Shown in pieces: positions 56,965 through 64,000 of a DNA stretch of 64,000 nucleotides. A program made the position numbers and the translations under genes. A model generated the notes under the pieces. The model did no database searches. It was not told the origin of the DNA and saw nothing but the letters and a program-made list of their open reading frames with translations. Numbering within the stretch: the first letter of the stretch is position 1; every line of letters starts with the position of its first letter. The stretch is from NCBI RefSeq assembly GCF_000518705.1, contig NZ_JAEC01000008.1, positions 124,001-188,000 of the forward strand, in the 5' to 3' direction. The stretch comes from Shewanella colwelliana ATCC 39565 (lineage in GTDB: Bacteria; Pseudomonadota; Gammaproteobacteria; Enterobacterales; Shewanellaceae).

Positions 56965-57255
56965 TTAGACGTCAATATCGATATGAGGCAATGGAGATTC
57001 CAGAGCCTCTTTCTCGGCCTTTAGCATTGCGTCATCGCGTGCTGATTGGCCACGTCGATCGCCGCGCGATGATTCCCGCCTTTCAAAGATATTGTGACGT
57101 CTTTCGAGGTTTGGGGGCAGTTGAGACTGAGGTGCCTCATGGCTATCAGCGTGCACCCCTTCTATGTGTTCAGTTTGTTCCACCATGCGCTTACGCTGTG
57201 TGACCTGTCTTACCGGTCTCGCTAGCATGGCGTATAGACTATCTAAGCCAACCAT
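56965..57255 (-). CDS. Hypothetical protein, 96 aa
   Basis: 96 residues, very Arg/Glu-rich and hydrophilic in the middle (LERRHNIFERRESSRGDRRG). Start ATG at 57255 with a good ribosome site (AGGGAG). Convergent with glpK, 13 bases from its end. Preferred over a plus-strand frame in the same DNA, which lacks a ribosome site. Function unknown. Confidence 0.65.
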   Translation of the reverse strand: MVGLDSLYAMLARPVRQVTQRKRMVEQTEHIEGVHADSHEAPQSQLPPNLERRHNIFERRESSRGDRRGQSARDDAMLKAEKEALESPLPHIDIDV

Positions 57256-57334
57256 TTTATCTCCCTGTTTTACCCAACCTTTGCAGCTCCTATTCTATAT
57301 ATCGGCTACCTCTGGCTAAAATTTAGGCTGAGAT

Positions 57335-58372
57335 TTAGTCCAGTATAGAGGATAGTTTTATATAGTGGCGTAGCTGTGCGGCATTGACGAGTGACACACA
57401 ACCCCCCATCGCCTGGTGTTGACAGCTAAGTCTAATGCCGTCATTGAGTTGGTCGTCAGTGAGCTTGCTTCTATCTTGGTCGGTAGCTAGTGGCGGGTGG
57501 TCGATAAACTTGACTCTGCACATGCCGCATTGCCCACCACCGCCGCAGCTGGTGCGAATACGCTCCTTGTGATGATTGAGAGCATCCAGCATTCCGCTAT
57601 GATGGATAGTTATCGTTTCCAATGGTTCATTATCGGGCGAGAGGAGTATCAAGGTGTTGTTCTCGGAGTGTGCACGCCCGATTCGGTATTGGCCATGCTT
57701 CAGTTTCCTGATGACCAAGATAGCACCACTGATACCCAGCAGCAGGACTATGGTCGCTACTATACGTATTGCTATGTGGTTAAAACTGACACCGTTGTCG
57801 GGAAGGTAATCCATGAAATGCAGCATAAACAGCAGCTGTTTTAGGTTGGAACCCCAATTCTCATGGGCTACGACCTCTGCGGTTGTTGCATCAACATAGA
57901 TATGGGTGTTGCGCTCATCTTGCAAATCGACTCGGTATAACGCTGATGATGCCGCGTATTTATCGGCGACGTCATTAGCTAATTCGATGGCGATGACTTG
58001 CCCTGAGCCTGAATAGCTCGATAGTGCCAATTGTTTTAATTGGTCGGGCTCTAGTTTTACTGGTGACAGATCCGTGGCCCAAAAACCGAACTTTCCTTTA
58101 TCACTTGTGACGCGATATAGCGCTTTACCGAGCACGTTGTCGAGTGTGATGGCTGAAACGGTTTGCGTGGGGAATTGCAGCAAGAGCTGCGAGGGTTCAG
58201 CTAGCGCGGAGGCGGTATCGACAGGGGGAGCCGTCATTTTTTGTCGATAGTGGTTTCCGTTAAGGTGTTGGCTATCGATAAGGTTAAACGCTAATCCCGT
58301 CGCTACCCAAATAAACAGTTGAAGGCCAACAATCGCAGCTAGCCAGCGATGGAGTATTTGCATCGACATCAT
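57335..58372 (-). CDS. PepSY membrane protein fused to a 2Fe-2S ferredoxin domain
   Basis: 345 residues. N-terminal membrane helix (WLAAIVGLQLFIWVATGL), a PepSY-like periplasmic part, a second helix pair (IAIRIVATIVLLLGISGAIL) with a basic cytoplasmic edge (RKLKHGQYR), then a plant-type [2Fe-2S] domain (about 255-345): SCGGGGQCGMC (C-x5-C-x2-C) and a fourth Cys in RLSCQHQ. An electron-carrying role at the cytoplasmic face is inferred. It starts inside the stop of the upstream PepSY gene (ATGA), so the two are coupled. Confidence 0.8.
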   Translation of the reverse strand: MMSMQILHRWLAAIVGLQLFIWVATGLAFNLIDSQHLNGNHYRQKMTAPPVDTASALAEPSQLLLQFPTQTVSAITLDNVLGKALYRVTSDKGKFGFWATDLSPVKLEPDQLKQLALSSYSGSGQVIAIELANDVADKYAASSALYRVDLQDERNTHIYVDATTAEVVAHENWGSNLKQLLFMLHFMDYLPDNGVSFNHIAIRIVATIVLLLGISGAILVIRKLKHGQYRIGRAHSENNTLILLSPDNEPLETITIHHSGMLDALNHHKERIRTSCGGGGQCGMCRVKFIDHPPLATDQDRSKLTDDQLNDGIRLSCQHQAMGGCVSLVNAAQLRHYIKLSSILD

Positions 58373-59079
58373 GATCGCTCCGATGGCTTGTTGGCAAAGG
58401 CGACAAAAACGAGTGCTAACCCTGTCAGTACCGTCATCAATGCTAACAGGCTCATCAGACTAAGTAAGGGATTATGAATATCCTCTCTGTCCTCATAGTC
58501 CATGATGTGTAGCATCCACATAATGTCGAAAAGACGCCAATAATCGTGACGCTGGGTAACAAGCATGCCTGAAGTCGCCGAAATATAGAGGCGTGTATTG
58601 ACTGTGTCGTTGATGGAAAATTGCCATACTGGCAGCAAACGTGGGTTAAGTTCGCTAGGGGCATTTTCGGTCACCAACTTTGCAGTCATTGCGTTGGTCG
58701 AGCCATTAAAGACTTGGTTTACCATGAGCGCGGCTTCAGCTTGGGTCACTTGTTGCACTGGCTGTCCATTATAAGCTGAGATAAAGATGACACGGTCTGC
58801 TAAGACAACTTGGTAACGAGGTTCATTGGCACTAGGGTATAGGTTAACGCGAGTAGCACCAGGAAAGTGTCGAAGTACTTCCCCTATCGAGATCAGTGTT
58901 TTATCGGTTGGAATCGTCAATGTGGCTTTGTGTGTAAGATGTTTACCACGAATGAAGTCGATATCCATGATAACCATATATAAGCCTGAAATCAGCCAAA
59001 GCAGTATTTGCACTGCGGCAAACAGTGTCAACCATTTGTGTGATTTTCTAATTATTATTGATTGGTGAGTGGTTAACAT
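58369..59079 (-). CDS. PepSY-type membrane protein
   Basis: 236 residues: N-terminal helix (WLTLFAAVQILLWLISGLYM), a periplasmic region (about 35-185) with PepSY-like folds and a C-terminal helix (LLSLMSLLALMTVLTGLALVF). Shares helix pattern and a WxLHxMDY block (WMLHIMDYED) with the downstream ferredoxin-fused protein, so they are probably paralogous partners. May form a membrane redox complex. Function not established. Confidence 0.75.
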   Translation of the reverse strand: MLTTHQSIIIRKSHKWLTLFAAVQILLWLISGLYMVIMDIDFIRGKHLTHKATLTIPTDKTLISIGEVLRHFPGATRVNLYPSANEPRYQVVLADRVIFISAYNGQPVQQVTQAEAALMVNQVFNGSTNAMTAKLVTENAPSELNPRLLPVWQFSINDTVNTRLYISATSGMLVTQRHDYWRLFDIMWMLHIMDYEDREDIHNPLLSLMSLLALMTVLTGLALVFVAFANKPSERS

Positions 59080-59391
59080 AATTTAATATTAGTGGCGTCA
59101 TCTGATAGAGGTTATTGGGTTTGTTCCCTAATGGCCTTTGAATTGCCGGCATCGTCGGATCTATATGACTGGGCGACAGTTAAAGATGAAATGATCGGTT
59201 AAAGAGTGCCTTATATGGGATTAGGATCCACTTTACGATCTCTGCGTGACATTTCCTAGCATATTTCTGTTTGTTTTTTCAGCTTATTTGTCAAATAACA
59301 CCACATTTATCCTTTTGTTGACCCATTAATTAATTTTCAGAAATGGGCTCCTAAGCCGCTTGAATACTGGATTTATAAATAGTTTCATCCC
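59080..59391. other. Intergenic region upstream of the mraZ promoter
   Basis: About 310 bases between the leftward PepSY gene and the mra promoter. No gene is seen. Confidence 0.5.
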
Positions 59392-59419
59392 TTGACAATA
59401 CTTGCGTACTATCTCTAAA
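59392..59419 (+). promoter_or_regulatory. mraZ promoter (sigma-70 type)
   Basis: TTGACA (59392-59397) and TCTAAA (59414-59419), 16-base spacer, just upstream of MraZ boxes; equivalent to the E. coli mra promoter of the division and cell-wall cluster. Confidence 0.7.
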
Positions 59420-59430
59420 CTTAGCATTCG

Positions 59431-59455
59431 TGGGAAATTGTGGATATTTGTGGAT
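59431..59455 (+). promoter_or_regulatory. MraZ-binding repeats
   Basis: Three TGGRN units (TGGGA, TGGAT, TGGAT) at exact 10-base periods, i.e. 5-base spacers, the known MraZ operator layout. Autorepression of the dcw cluster is inferred. Confidence 0.8.
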
Positions 59456-59483
59456 CTCTTAACCAAGGCAAGGATGAACTAAC

Positions 59484-59942
59484 GTGTTCCGTGGGGCAAG
59501 TGCTATTAACCTTGATACCAAAGGACGGATCGCTATTCCAAAGCGATACCGAGAAGCCTTGCACGTTGAATTTGATAGTCAATTAGTCATTACCGTTGAT
59601 TTTGAGTCATCCTGCCTACTGCTATATCCGCTGCAAGCTTGGCAAGAGATAGAAGCCAAACTTTTAAAGTTGTCAGATACACAACCCACAGAGCGTGCAA
59701 TGAAACGCATGTTATTAGGCTATGCCCACGAGTGTGAGCTGGATAAAAATGGCCGCTTACTTTTGCCACCACCGCTGCGTCAATATGCCAATTTAGATAA
59801 GCACGCAATGTTAGTAGGGCAATTAAACAAATTTGAGCTGTGGGATGAGGCTGCGTGGCAGCAACAGATCGAGCTTAGCCGTGAAACGATTCAGAGTGAT
59901 GCTTTTGCAAACAGTGAACGTCTAGCGGATTTCTCTTTGTAA
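59484..59942 (+). CDS. mraZ: MraZ transcriptional regulator of the dcw cluster
   Basis: 152 residues, AbrB-like DNA-binding protein with two repeats ([42 protein letters not shown]). Represses its own promoter in E. coli. GTG start at 59484 with AAGG ribosome site. First gene of the cluster. Confidence 0.96.
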   Translation: MFRGASAINLDTKGRIAIPKRYREALHVEFDSQLVITVDFESSCLLLYPLQAWQEIEAKLLKLSDTQPTERAMKRMLLGYAHECELDKNGRLLLPPPLRQYANLDKHAMLVGQLNKFELWDEAAWQQQIELSRETIQSDAFANSERLADFSL

Positions 59943-59976
59943 TAAAGAGACCAACAACAAACGTAAGAAGAGAGTC

Positions 59977-60918
59977 ATGACCCAAGAATTTGCGCACCTA
60001 TCAGTGCTATTAAATGAGACCGTAGCCGGGCTAAACATTAAGCCAGATGGCATCTATATTGATGGCACTTTTGGCCGCGGTGGTCACTCTCGAGAAGTAT
60101 TAAAACACCTAGGTGACAATGGCCGTTTGGTTGCAATCGACAGGGACCCACAAGCTATTGCTGCAGCGGCGCAGTTTGCTGACGACCCGCGTTTTTCTAT
60201 TGTTCATGGTGGATTTGGTCAGTTGGCTCAGTATGTTGAAGAACTTGGCCTTAAAGGAAAAATTGACGGTATCTTGTTTGATTTTGGTGTGTCGTCTCCG
60301 CAGTTAGATGATGCTGAGCGTGGGTTTAGTTTCCTACGCGATGGGCCGTTAGATATGCGTATGGATAACTCTCAAGGAGAGACTGCTGCGCAGTGGATTG
60401 CTCGCGCTGAAATTGAAGATATGGCATGGGTATTTAAAACCTATGGTGAAGAGAAGAATGCCCGCCATATTGCACGCTGTATCGCCGCAGACAGAGAGGC
60501 TACCCCTTTCTTGCGTACCAAGGAGCTAGCCGACTTAATCGCGCGTATCACCAAAAGCAAAGAGCGGAATAAGCATCCAGCAACGCGCGTTTTTCAGGCC
60601 ATCCGTATCTATATCAATAGTGAGTTAGAACAGATAGATCAAGCTCTTGAAGGTGCTTTGACCGTCTTAGCGCCGCAAGGACGACTATCGGTGATCAGCT
60701 TTCACTCCCTAGAAGATCGTATGGTGAAACGTTTTATCCGTCGTCATAGCCAAGGGGAGTCGGTCCCTCATGGGTTACCGATCACCGAAGCGGAGATCAA
60801 TAAAACCAGATTGCTCAAAGCTGTGGGTAAGGCAACGAAACCTTCAGCAGAAGAGATAGAGCGTAATGCCAGAGCAAGAAGCTCAGTATTACGTGTCGCA
60901 GAGCGTTTAGATTATTAA
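59977..60918 (+). CDS. rsmH: 16S rRNA (cytosine1402-N4)-methyltransferase
   Basis: 313 residues. SAM-dependent; [16 protein letters not shown] near residue 29-44, [18 protein letters not shown] near 108, [16 protein letters not shown] near 243. Methylates C1402 in 16S rRNA. Conserved second gene of the dcw cluster (also called mraW). Confidence 0.97.
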   Translation: MTQEFAHLSVLLNETVAGLNIKPDGIYIDGTFGRGGHSREVLKHLGDNGRLVAIDRDPQAIAAAAQFADDPRFSIVHGGFGQLAQYVEELGLKGKIDGILFDFGVSSPQLDDAERGFSFLRDGPLDMRMDNSQGETAAQWIARAEIEDMAWVFKTYGEEKNARHIARCIAADREATPFLRTKELADLIARITKSKERNKHPATRVFQAIRIYINSELEQIDQALEGALTVLAPQGRLSVISFHSLEDRMVKRFIRRHSQGESVPHGLPITEAEINKTRLLKAVGKATKPSAEEIERNARARSSVLRVAERLDY

Positions 60919-60953
60919 TTTAATAGCAAGATATTGAGGTAGGGGAAGCGCTA

Positions 60954-61268
60954 GTGAGTAAATCACATCTTAACCTAACCCGAATTGTTTTACTGGACCT
61001 TTGGCACCACAAGTGGGTGCTGTTATTGGCGTTTGTGGTATTAGCTAATGCGGTGCTGGTGGTTTACACCAGTCATACCAGTCGTAAATACACGAGCCAA
61101 TGGGACCAGTTGTTACAGGAGCGCGACCGTTTAGATATCGAATGGCGTAATCTGTTACTCGAAGAGCAGTCGCAGTCGGAACATAGCAGAGTGACGCGTA
61201 TTGCAACCAAAGAGTTAAATATGAGCAGACCGCTGCCCAACGAAGAAGTGGTGGTAAGAGTACCGTGA
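60954..61268 (+). CDS. ftsL: Cell division protein FtsL
   Basis: 104 residues, type II membrane protein: short cytoplasmic N-terminus, helix (LLLAFVVLANAVLVVY, about 22-40) and a periplasmic leucine-zipper-like coiled coil. Works with FtsB and FtsQ at the septum. GTG start; overlaps ftsI by 4 bases. Confidence 0.93.
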   Translation: MSKSHLNLTRIVLLDLWHHKWVLLLAFVVLANAVLVVYTSHTSRKYTSQWDQLLQERDRLDIEWRNLLLEEQSQSEHSRVTRIATKELNMSRPLPNEEVVVRVP

Positions 61269-63001
61269 ATAAGCAGGCTAAGCGTAAGCAAAAACCACAA
61301 TTGTTCCACTGGCGTTTATACGTCGTGGTGGCTTTTGTGTGTGTGCTGTTTACCAGCTTGGTTGGTCGTGCTGCCTACATTCAGATCATAGAACCTGAAA
61401 AGTTACGTCACGAAAGTGATATGCGTACTCTGCGTACCACGAGCAGAGAAGTGCATCGTGGCCTAATCACCGACCGCAATGGTGAAATGCTAGCAGTTAG
61501 TGTGCCAGTTAAAGCGGTTTATGCCGACCCCAAAGTGGTGCATGATAAAAATGGTTTTACTGATATGCGACGTTGGCAGGCGCTAGCCGATGTGTTGCAC
61601 GAACCTAAAGATGAGATCTTAGCGCGGGTACAATCTAACCCTAAGAAACGCTTTACCTATCTTAAGCGCCAGGTCACTCCTGCCGTAGCTAACTATATAA
61701 AGCAGCTCAAATTACCTGGTGTTTATCTTAAATCTGAGTCGCGCCGCTACTATCCTACGAGCGAAATCTCTGCTCAGTTAGTCGGGTTGACCAATATCGA
61801 TGACGTGGGTATCGAAGGTATTGAAAACACCTATAACAATTGGCTTACGGGCACTCCGTCTAAGCAAAAAGTACGTAAGTCTCGTGATGGTCATGTCGTC
61901 GAACGCTTAGATATGGTGCAAACCGGTGAAAGCTCAAATGACTTAGTATTGAGCATCGATCAGCGCATTCAACAGCTTGCCTACCGTGAAATTAAGCGCG
62001 CCACTGAGATAAACCAAGCCACATCGGCGTCGATTGTGGTGTTAGATGTGCACACTGGTGAAGTGTTGGCGATGGCGAATACACCATCATATAACCCCAA
62101 TTCCCGCGAAAACTTACAAAGTTATCGTATGCGAAATCGCGCATTAACCGATGCCTATGAGCCCGGCTCAACCATTAAACCTTTTGTGGTTGCAGCGGCA
62201 CTTGAGGCTGGCACGATTAAAGAAAATCAGATCTTTAAAACCCATCCTGGTCGCATTCGTATTGGTGGCAAAATTGTTCGCGACGGTCGCAACTATGGTG
62301 ATATGAGCTTAGGCGACGTGTTAGTGCATTCGAGCAACGTGGGCATGACGCAAATCGCGCTTTCAATGCCAGTGCAGGAACTGCTGGGTTATTACCAAGC
62401 AATGGGGCTTGGCAGCTACTCGGGGATTGACCTTCCAGGCGAAAGTGCAGGTCTTATCCATGACAGACGTCGCTGGTCTGATTTTGAGCGTGCAACGCTC
62501 TCTTTTGGTTATGCACTTACGGTTACACCACTGCAGATAGCCAGAATGTACGCCATGTTAGGCAGCGGTGGCGTGCTCTATCCTGCGTCCATATTGAAGT
62601 TAAAACATCAACCCGAAGGCGAACAAGTCATCTCTCCAAAGGTGGCACAAGAGGTGATGGAGATGCTGATCGGTGTCACTGAACCCGGCGGCACGGCTAA
62701 AAAAGCACACATTGATGGTTACCCTGTTGCGGGTAAAACCGGCACGGCACGTAAAGCCGTTGCTGGGGGGTATGGCGAGGATTATGTGGCACTATTTGCC
62801 GGTGTCGCCCCAGTGCATAACCCAAGGCTGGCGATGGTGGTTGTGGTCAATGAGCCTAAGGGTGATAGATATTACGGTGGCGATGTTGCGGCACCGGTAT
62901 TTGCAAAAGTGATGTCAGGGGCGTTGCAAATGTTAAATGTTGAGCCAATTAGTGCTCGTGAAAAAGTGAAACTTGCTGGCAATGTTAGGAGGGGAGAGTG
63001 A
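61265..63001 (+). CDS. ftsI: Peptidoglycan transpeptidase FtsI (PBP3)
   Basis: Septal transpeptidase, 578 residues. Membrane anchor near 20-38, pedestal domain, and transpeptidase domain with the SxxK serine in PGSTIKPF (near 303), SSNVGM (near 358) and KTGTAR (near 493). GTG start overlaps ftsL; the stop shares one base with murE. Confidence 0.97.
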   Translation: MNKQAKRKQKPQLFHWRLYVVVAFVCVLFTSLVGRAAYIQIIEPEKLRHESDMRTLRTTSREVHRGLITDRNGEMLAVSVPVKAVYADPKVVHDKNGFTDMRRWQALADVLHEPKDEILARVQSNPKKRFTYLKRQVTPAVANYIKQLKLPGVYLKSESRRYYPTSEISAQLVGLTNIDDVGIEGIENTYNNWLTGTPSKQKVRKSRDGHVVERLDMVQTGESSNDLVLSIDQRIQQLAYREIKRATEINQATSASIVVLDVHTGEVLAMANTPSYNPNSRENLQSYRMRNRALTDAYEPGSTIKPFVVAAALEAGTIKENQIFKTHPGRIRIGGKIVRDGRNYGDMSLGDVLVHSSNVGMTQIALSMPVQELLGYYQAMGLGSYSGIDLPGESAGLIHDRRRWSDFERATLSFGYALTVTPLQIARMYAMLGSGGVLYPASILKLKHQPEGEQVISPKVAQEVMEMLIGVTEPGGTAKKAHIDGYPVAGKTGTARKAVAGGYGEDYVALFAGVAPVHNPRLAMVVVVNEPKGDRYYGGDVAAPVFAKVMSGALQMLNVEPISAREKVKLAGNVRRGE

Positions 63002-64000
63002 TGCTGATTAGTGATCTTCTCGCACCTTGGTTCCATTATGCTGGACCTGAGTCGATGACTCACCTGAGTTTAGATAGCAGAGACGTGGGCGTTAATAGCG
63101 TTTTTGTTGCTGTGCCTGGTTTTCAAGTTGATGGGCGTCGTTTTGTAGCATCCGCTTTTGCGCAAGGTGCGGTGGCGGCGTTAATCCATACTGATGATCC
63201 GCAAGAGCATGGCAAAGTGAGCCATGAGGGTGGCCTACAGATCTATTTCTTCCAACTGCAGCGTCAACTGTCAGCCTTGGCATCACAGCTCTATAGCTTA
63301 GGTCGAGAGAGAATGAAGTTGATAGGGGTGACCGGAACTAACGGGAAAACGTCGGTTACACAACTTATTGCGCAGTTAAGTGAGCTGATGCATCAGAAAA
63401 GTGCGGTGATGGGCACCTTAGGCAATGGCTTATGGGGAGCGTTAGTCGATAGCGGTAATACCACCGCCGATCCCATTACTGTGATGCGTCAGTTGACAGA
63501 ATATAACAGTCAAGGTGCCAAAGTGTGTGCGCTGGAAGTGTCAAGCCATGGGTTGGCACAGGGGCGTATAGAAGCTGTGCCTTTCGATGTGGCGGTATTC
63601 ACTAACCTGAGTCGGGATCACTTAGATTTTCATGGCACCATGGATGCTTATGGCGCTGCTAAGCAGCGTCTGTTTCGTTTTAGTTCTCTTTCAAATGGCT
63701 TAATTAATTTAGACGATCCGCTGGGTTTGCAGTGGTTACATGACAAACGTTGTAAAGGGCTGGTGGGCTTTAGTGTGCAAGGGCATTCAGAAGCCGCGAT
63801 TTATACCACTGAGGTAACACAACACAGTCAAGGGGTAAGCGCTACCTTAGTGTGGCCAGAAGGGCAAGCTAAGTTGGATTCACCGCTATTAGGCGTGTTT
63901 AATCTGTCTAATTTAGTCGCGGCGTTGGGAGCGCTATATCTTTGCGGGTATTCAATGAGTTCGCTACTTGCACATGTGTCAGCGTTGACACCAGTAGCTG
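63001..64000 (+). CDS. murE: UDP-MurNAc-tripeptide synthetase MurE (partial)
   Basis: Adds the third amino acid (meso-diaminopimelate in gammaproteobacteria) to UDP-MurNAc-L-Ala-D-Glu. The window holds about 333 N-terminal residues of about 490; the gene runs off the right edge. ATP-binding [17 protein letters not shown] near residue 111-127, [12 protein letters not shown] near 155, [12 protein letters not shown] near 181 and [15 protein letters not shown] near 200. ATG at 63001 overlaps the ftsI TGA by one base. Confidence 0.95.
   Translation, partial: MLISDLLAPWFHYAGPESMTHLSLDSRDVGVNSVFVAVPGFQVDGRRFVASAFAQGAVAALIHTDDPQEHGKVSHEGGLQIYFFQLQRQLSALASQLYSLGRERMKLIGVTGTNGKTSVTQLIAQLSELMHQKSAVMGTLGNGLWGALVDSGNTTADPITVMRQLTEYNSQGAKVCALEVSSHGLAQGRIEAVPFDVAVFTNLSRDHLDFHGTMDAYGAAKQRLFRFSSLSNGLINLDDPLGLQWLHDKRCKGLVGFSVQGHSEAAIYTTEVTQHSQGVSATLVWPEGQAKLDSPLLGVFNLSNLVAALGALYLCGYSMSSLLAHVSALTPVA

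Noticed and set aside
56955-57203. 82-residue plus-strand frame after glpK
   Set aside because: No ribosome site; the opposite frame (56965-57255) has a good one and a more gene-like start.

Overview
The window looks like chromosome of a Shewanella species or a close marine gammaproteobacterium. The evidence is a dms-type extracellular respiration cluster (DMSO reductase, MtrB-like porin, decaheme cytochrome) and a standard gammaproteobacterial core gene order (rph-pyrE, slmA-dut-coaBC-radC-rpmBG, argA, rarD-yigI-recQ, leuABCD, mraZ-rsmH-ftsL-ftsI-murE). The species cannot be fixed from the sequence.

Left flank (1-6706): a leftward operon encodes a decaheme c-type cytochrome, an outer-membrane beta-barrel and the Mo-bisMGD reductase DmsA (cut by the window edge). 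A long AT-rich spacer follows, then an acetyl-CoA hydrolase/CoA-transferase gene with a clear terminator.

Island (about 6707-30321, 23.6 kb): an integrative element sits in the 3' end of yicC. The integrase gene is next to yicC, and the last codons of yicC (Q-I-Q-N-V-E-stop) are duplicated at the far end. A satellite-like core (tyrosine integrase, two AlpA-like HTH proteins, a YagK/YfjJ-type replication protein, and terminase small and large subunits, with no capsid or tail genes) carries much defence cargo: an EVE-HNH (type IV-like) endonuclease; an eight-gene operon joining a type I restriction system with two different HsdM genes, a Cys-rich orphan protein, HsdS and HsdR to two tandem DarT-type ADP-ribosyltransferases and a DarG antitoxin; an unrecognised 528-residue protein preceded by a 51-residue Gly-rich peptide; and two small genes with attC-like sites that look like integron cassettes without an integrase. 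Palindromes and GCTAG repeats upstream of alpA may be an origin or operator region.

Right flank (30301-64000): housekeeping genes. yicC faces rph-pyrE, which has an attenuator-like hairpin. folE, an S9 peptidase, slmA, dut and coaBC run leftward; radC, rpmB, rpmG and argA (behind a paired ARG box) run rightward. recQ is cut by one in-frame TAG, and its convergent neighbour (TPR protein with a degenerate GGDEF-like tail) is frameshifted. leuABCD follows a leader peptide and attenuator. Then come fadL, a small SnoaL-like protein, glpK, a PepSY/ferredoxin membrane pair, and the start of the division and cell-wall cluster with MraZ boxes. No tRNA, rRNA or CRISPR array was seen.
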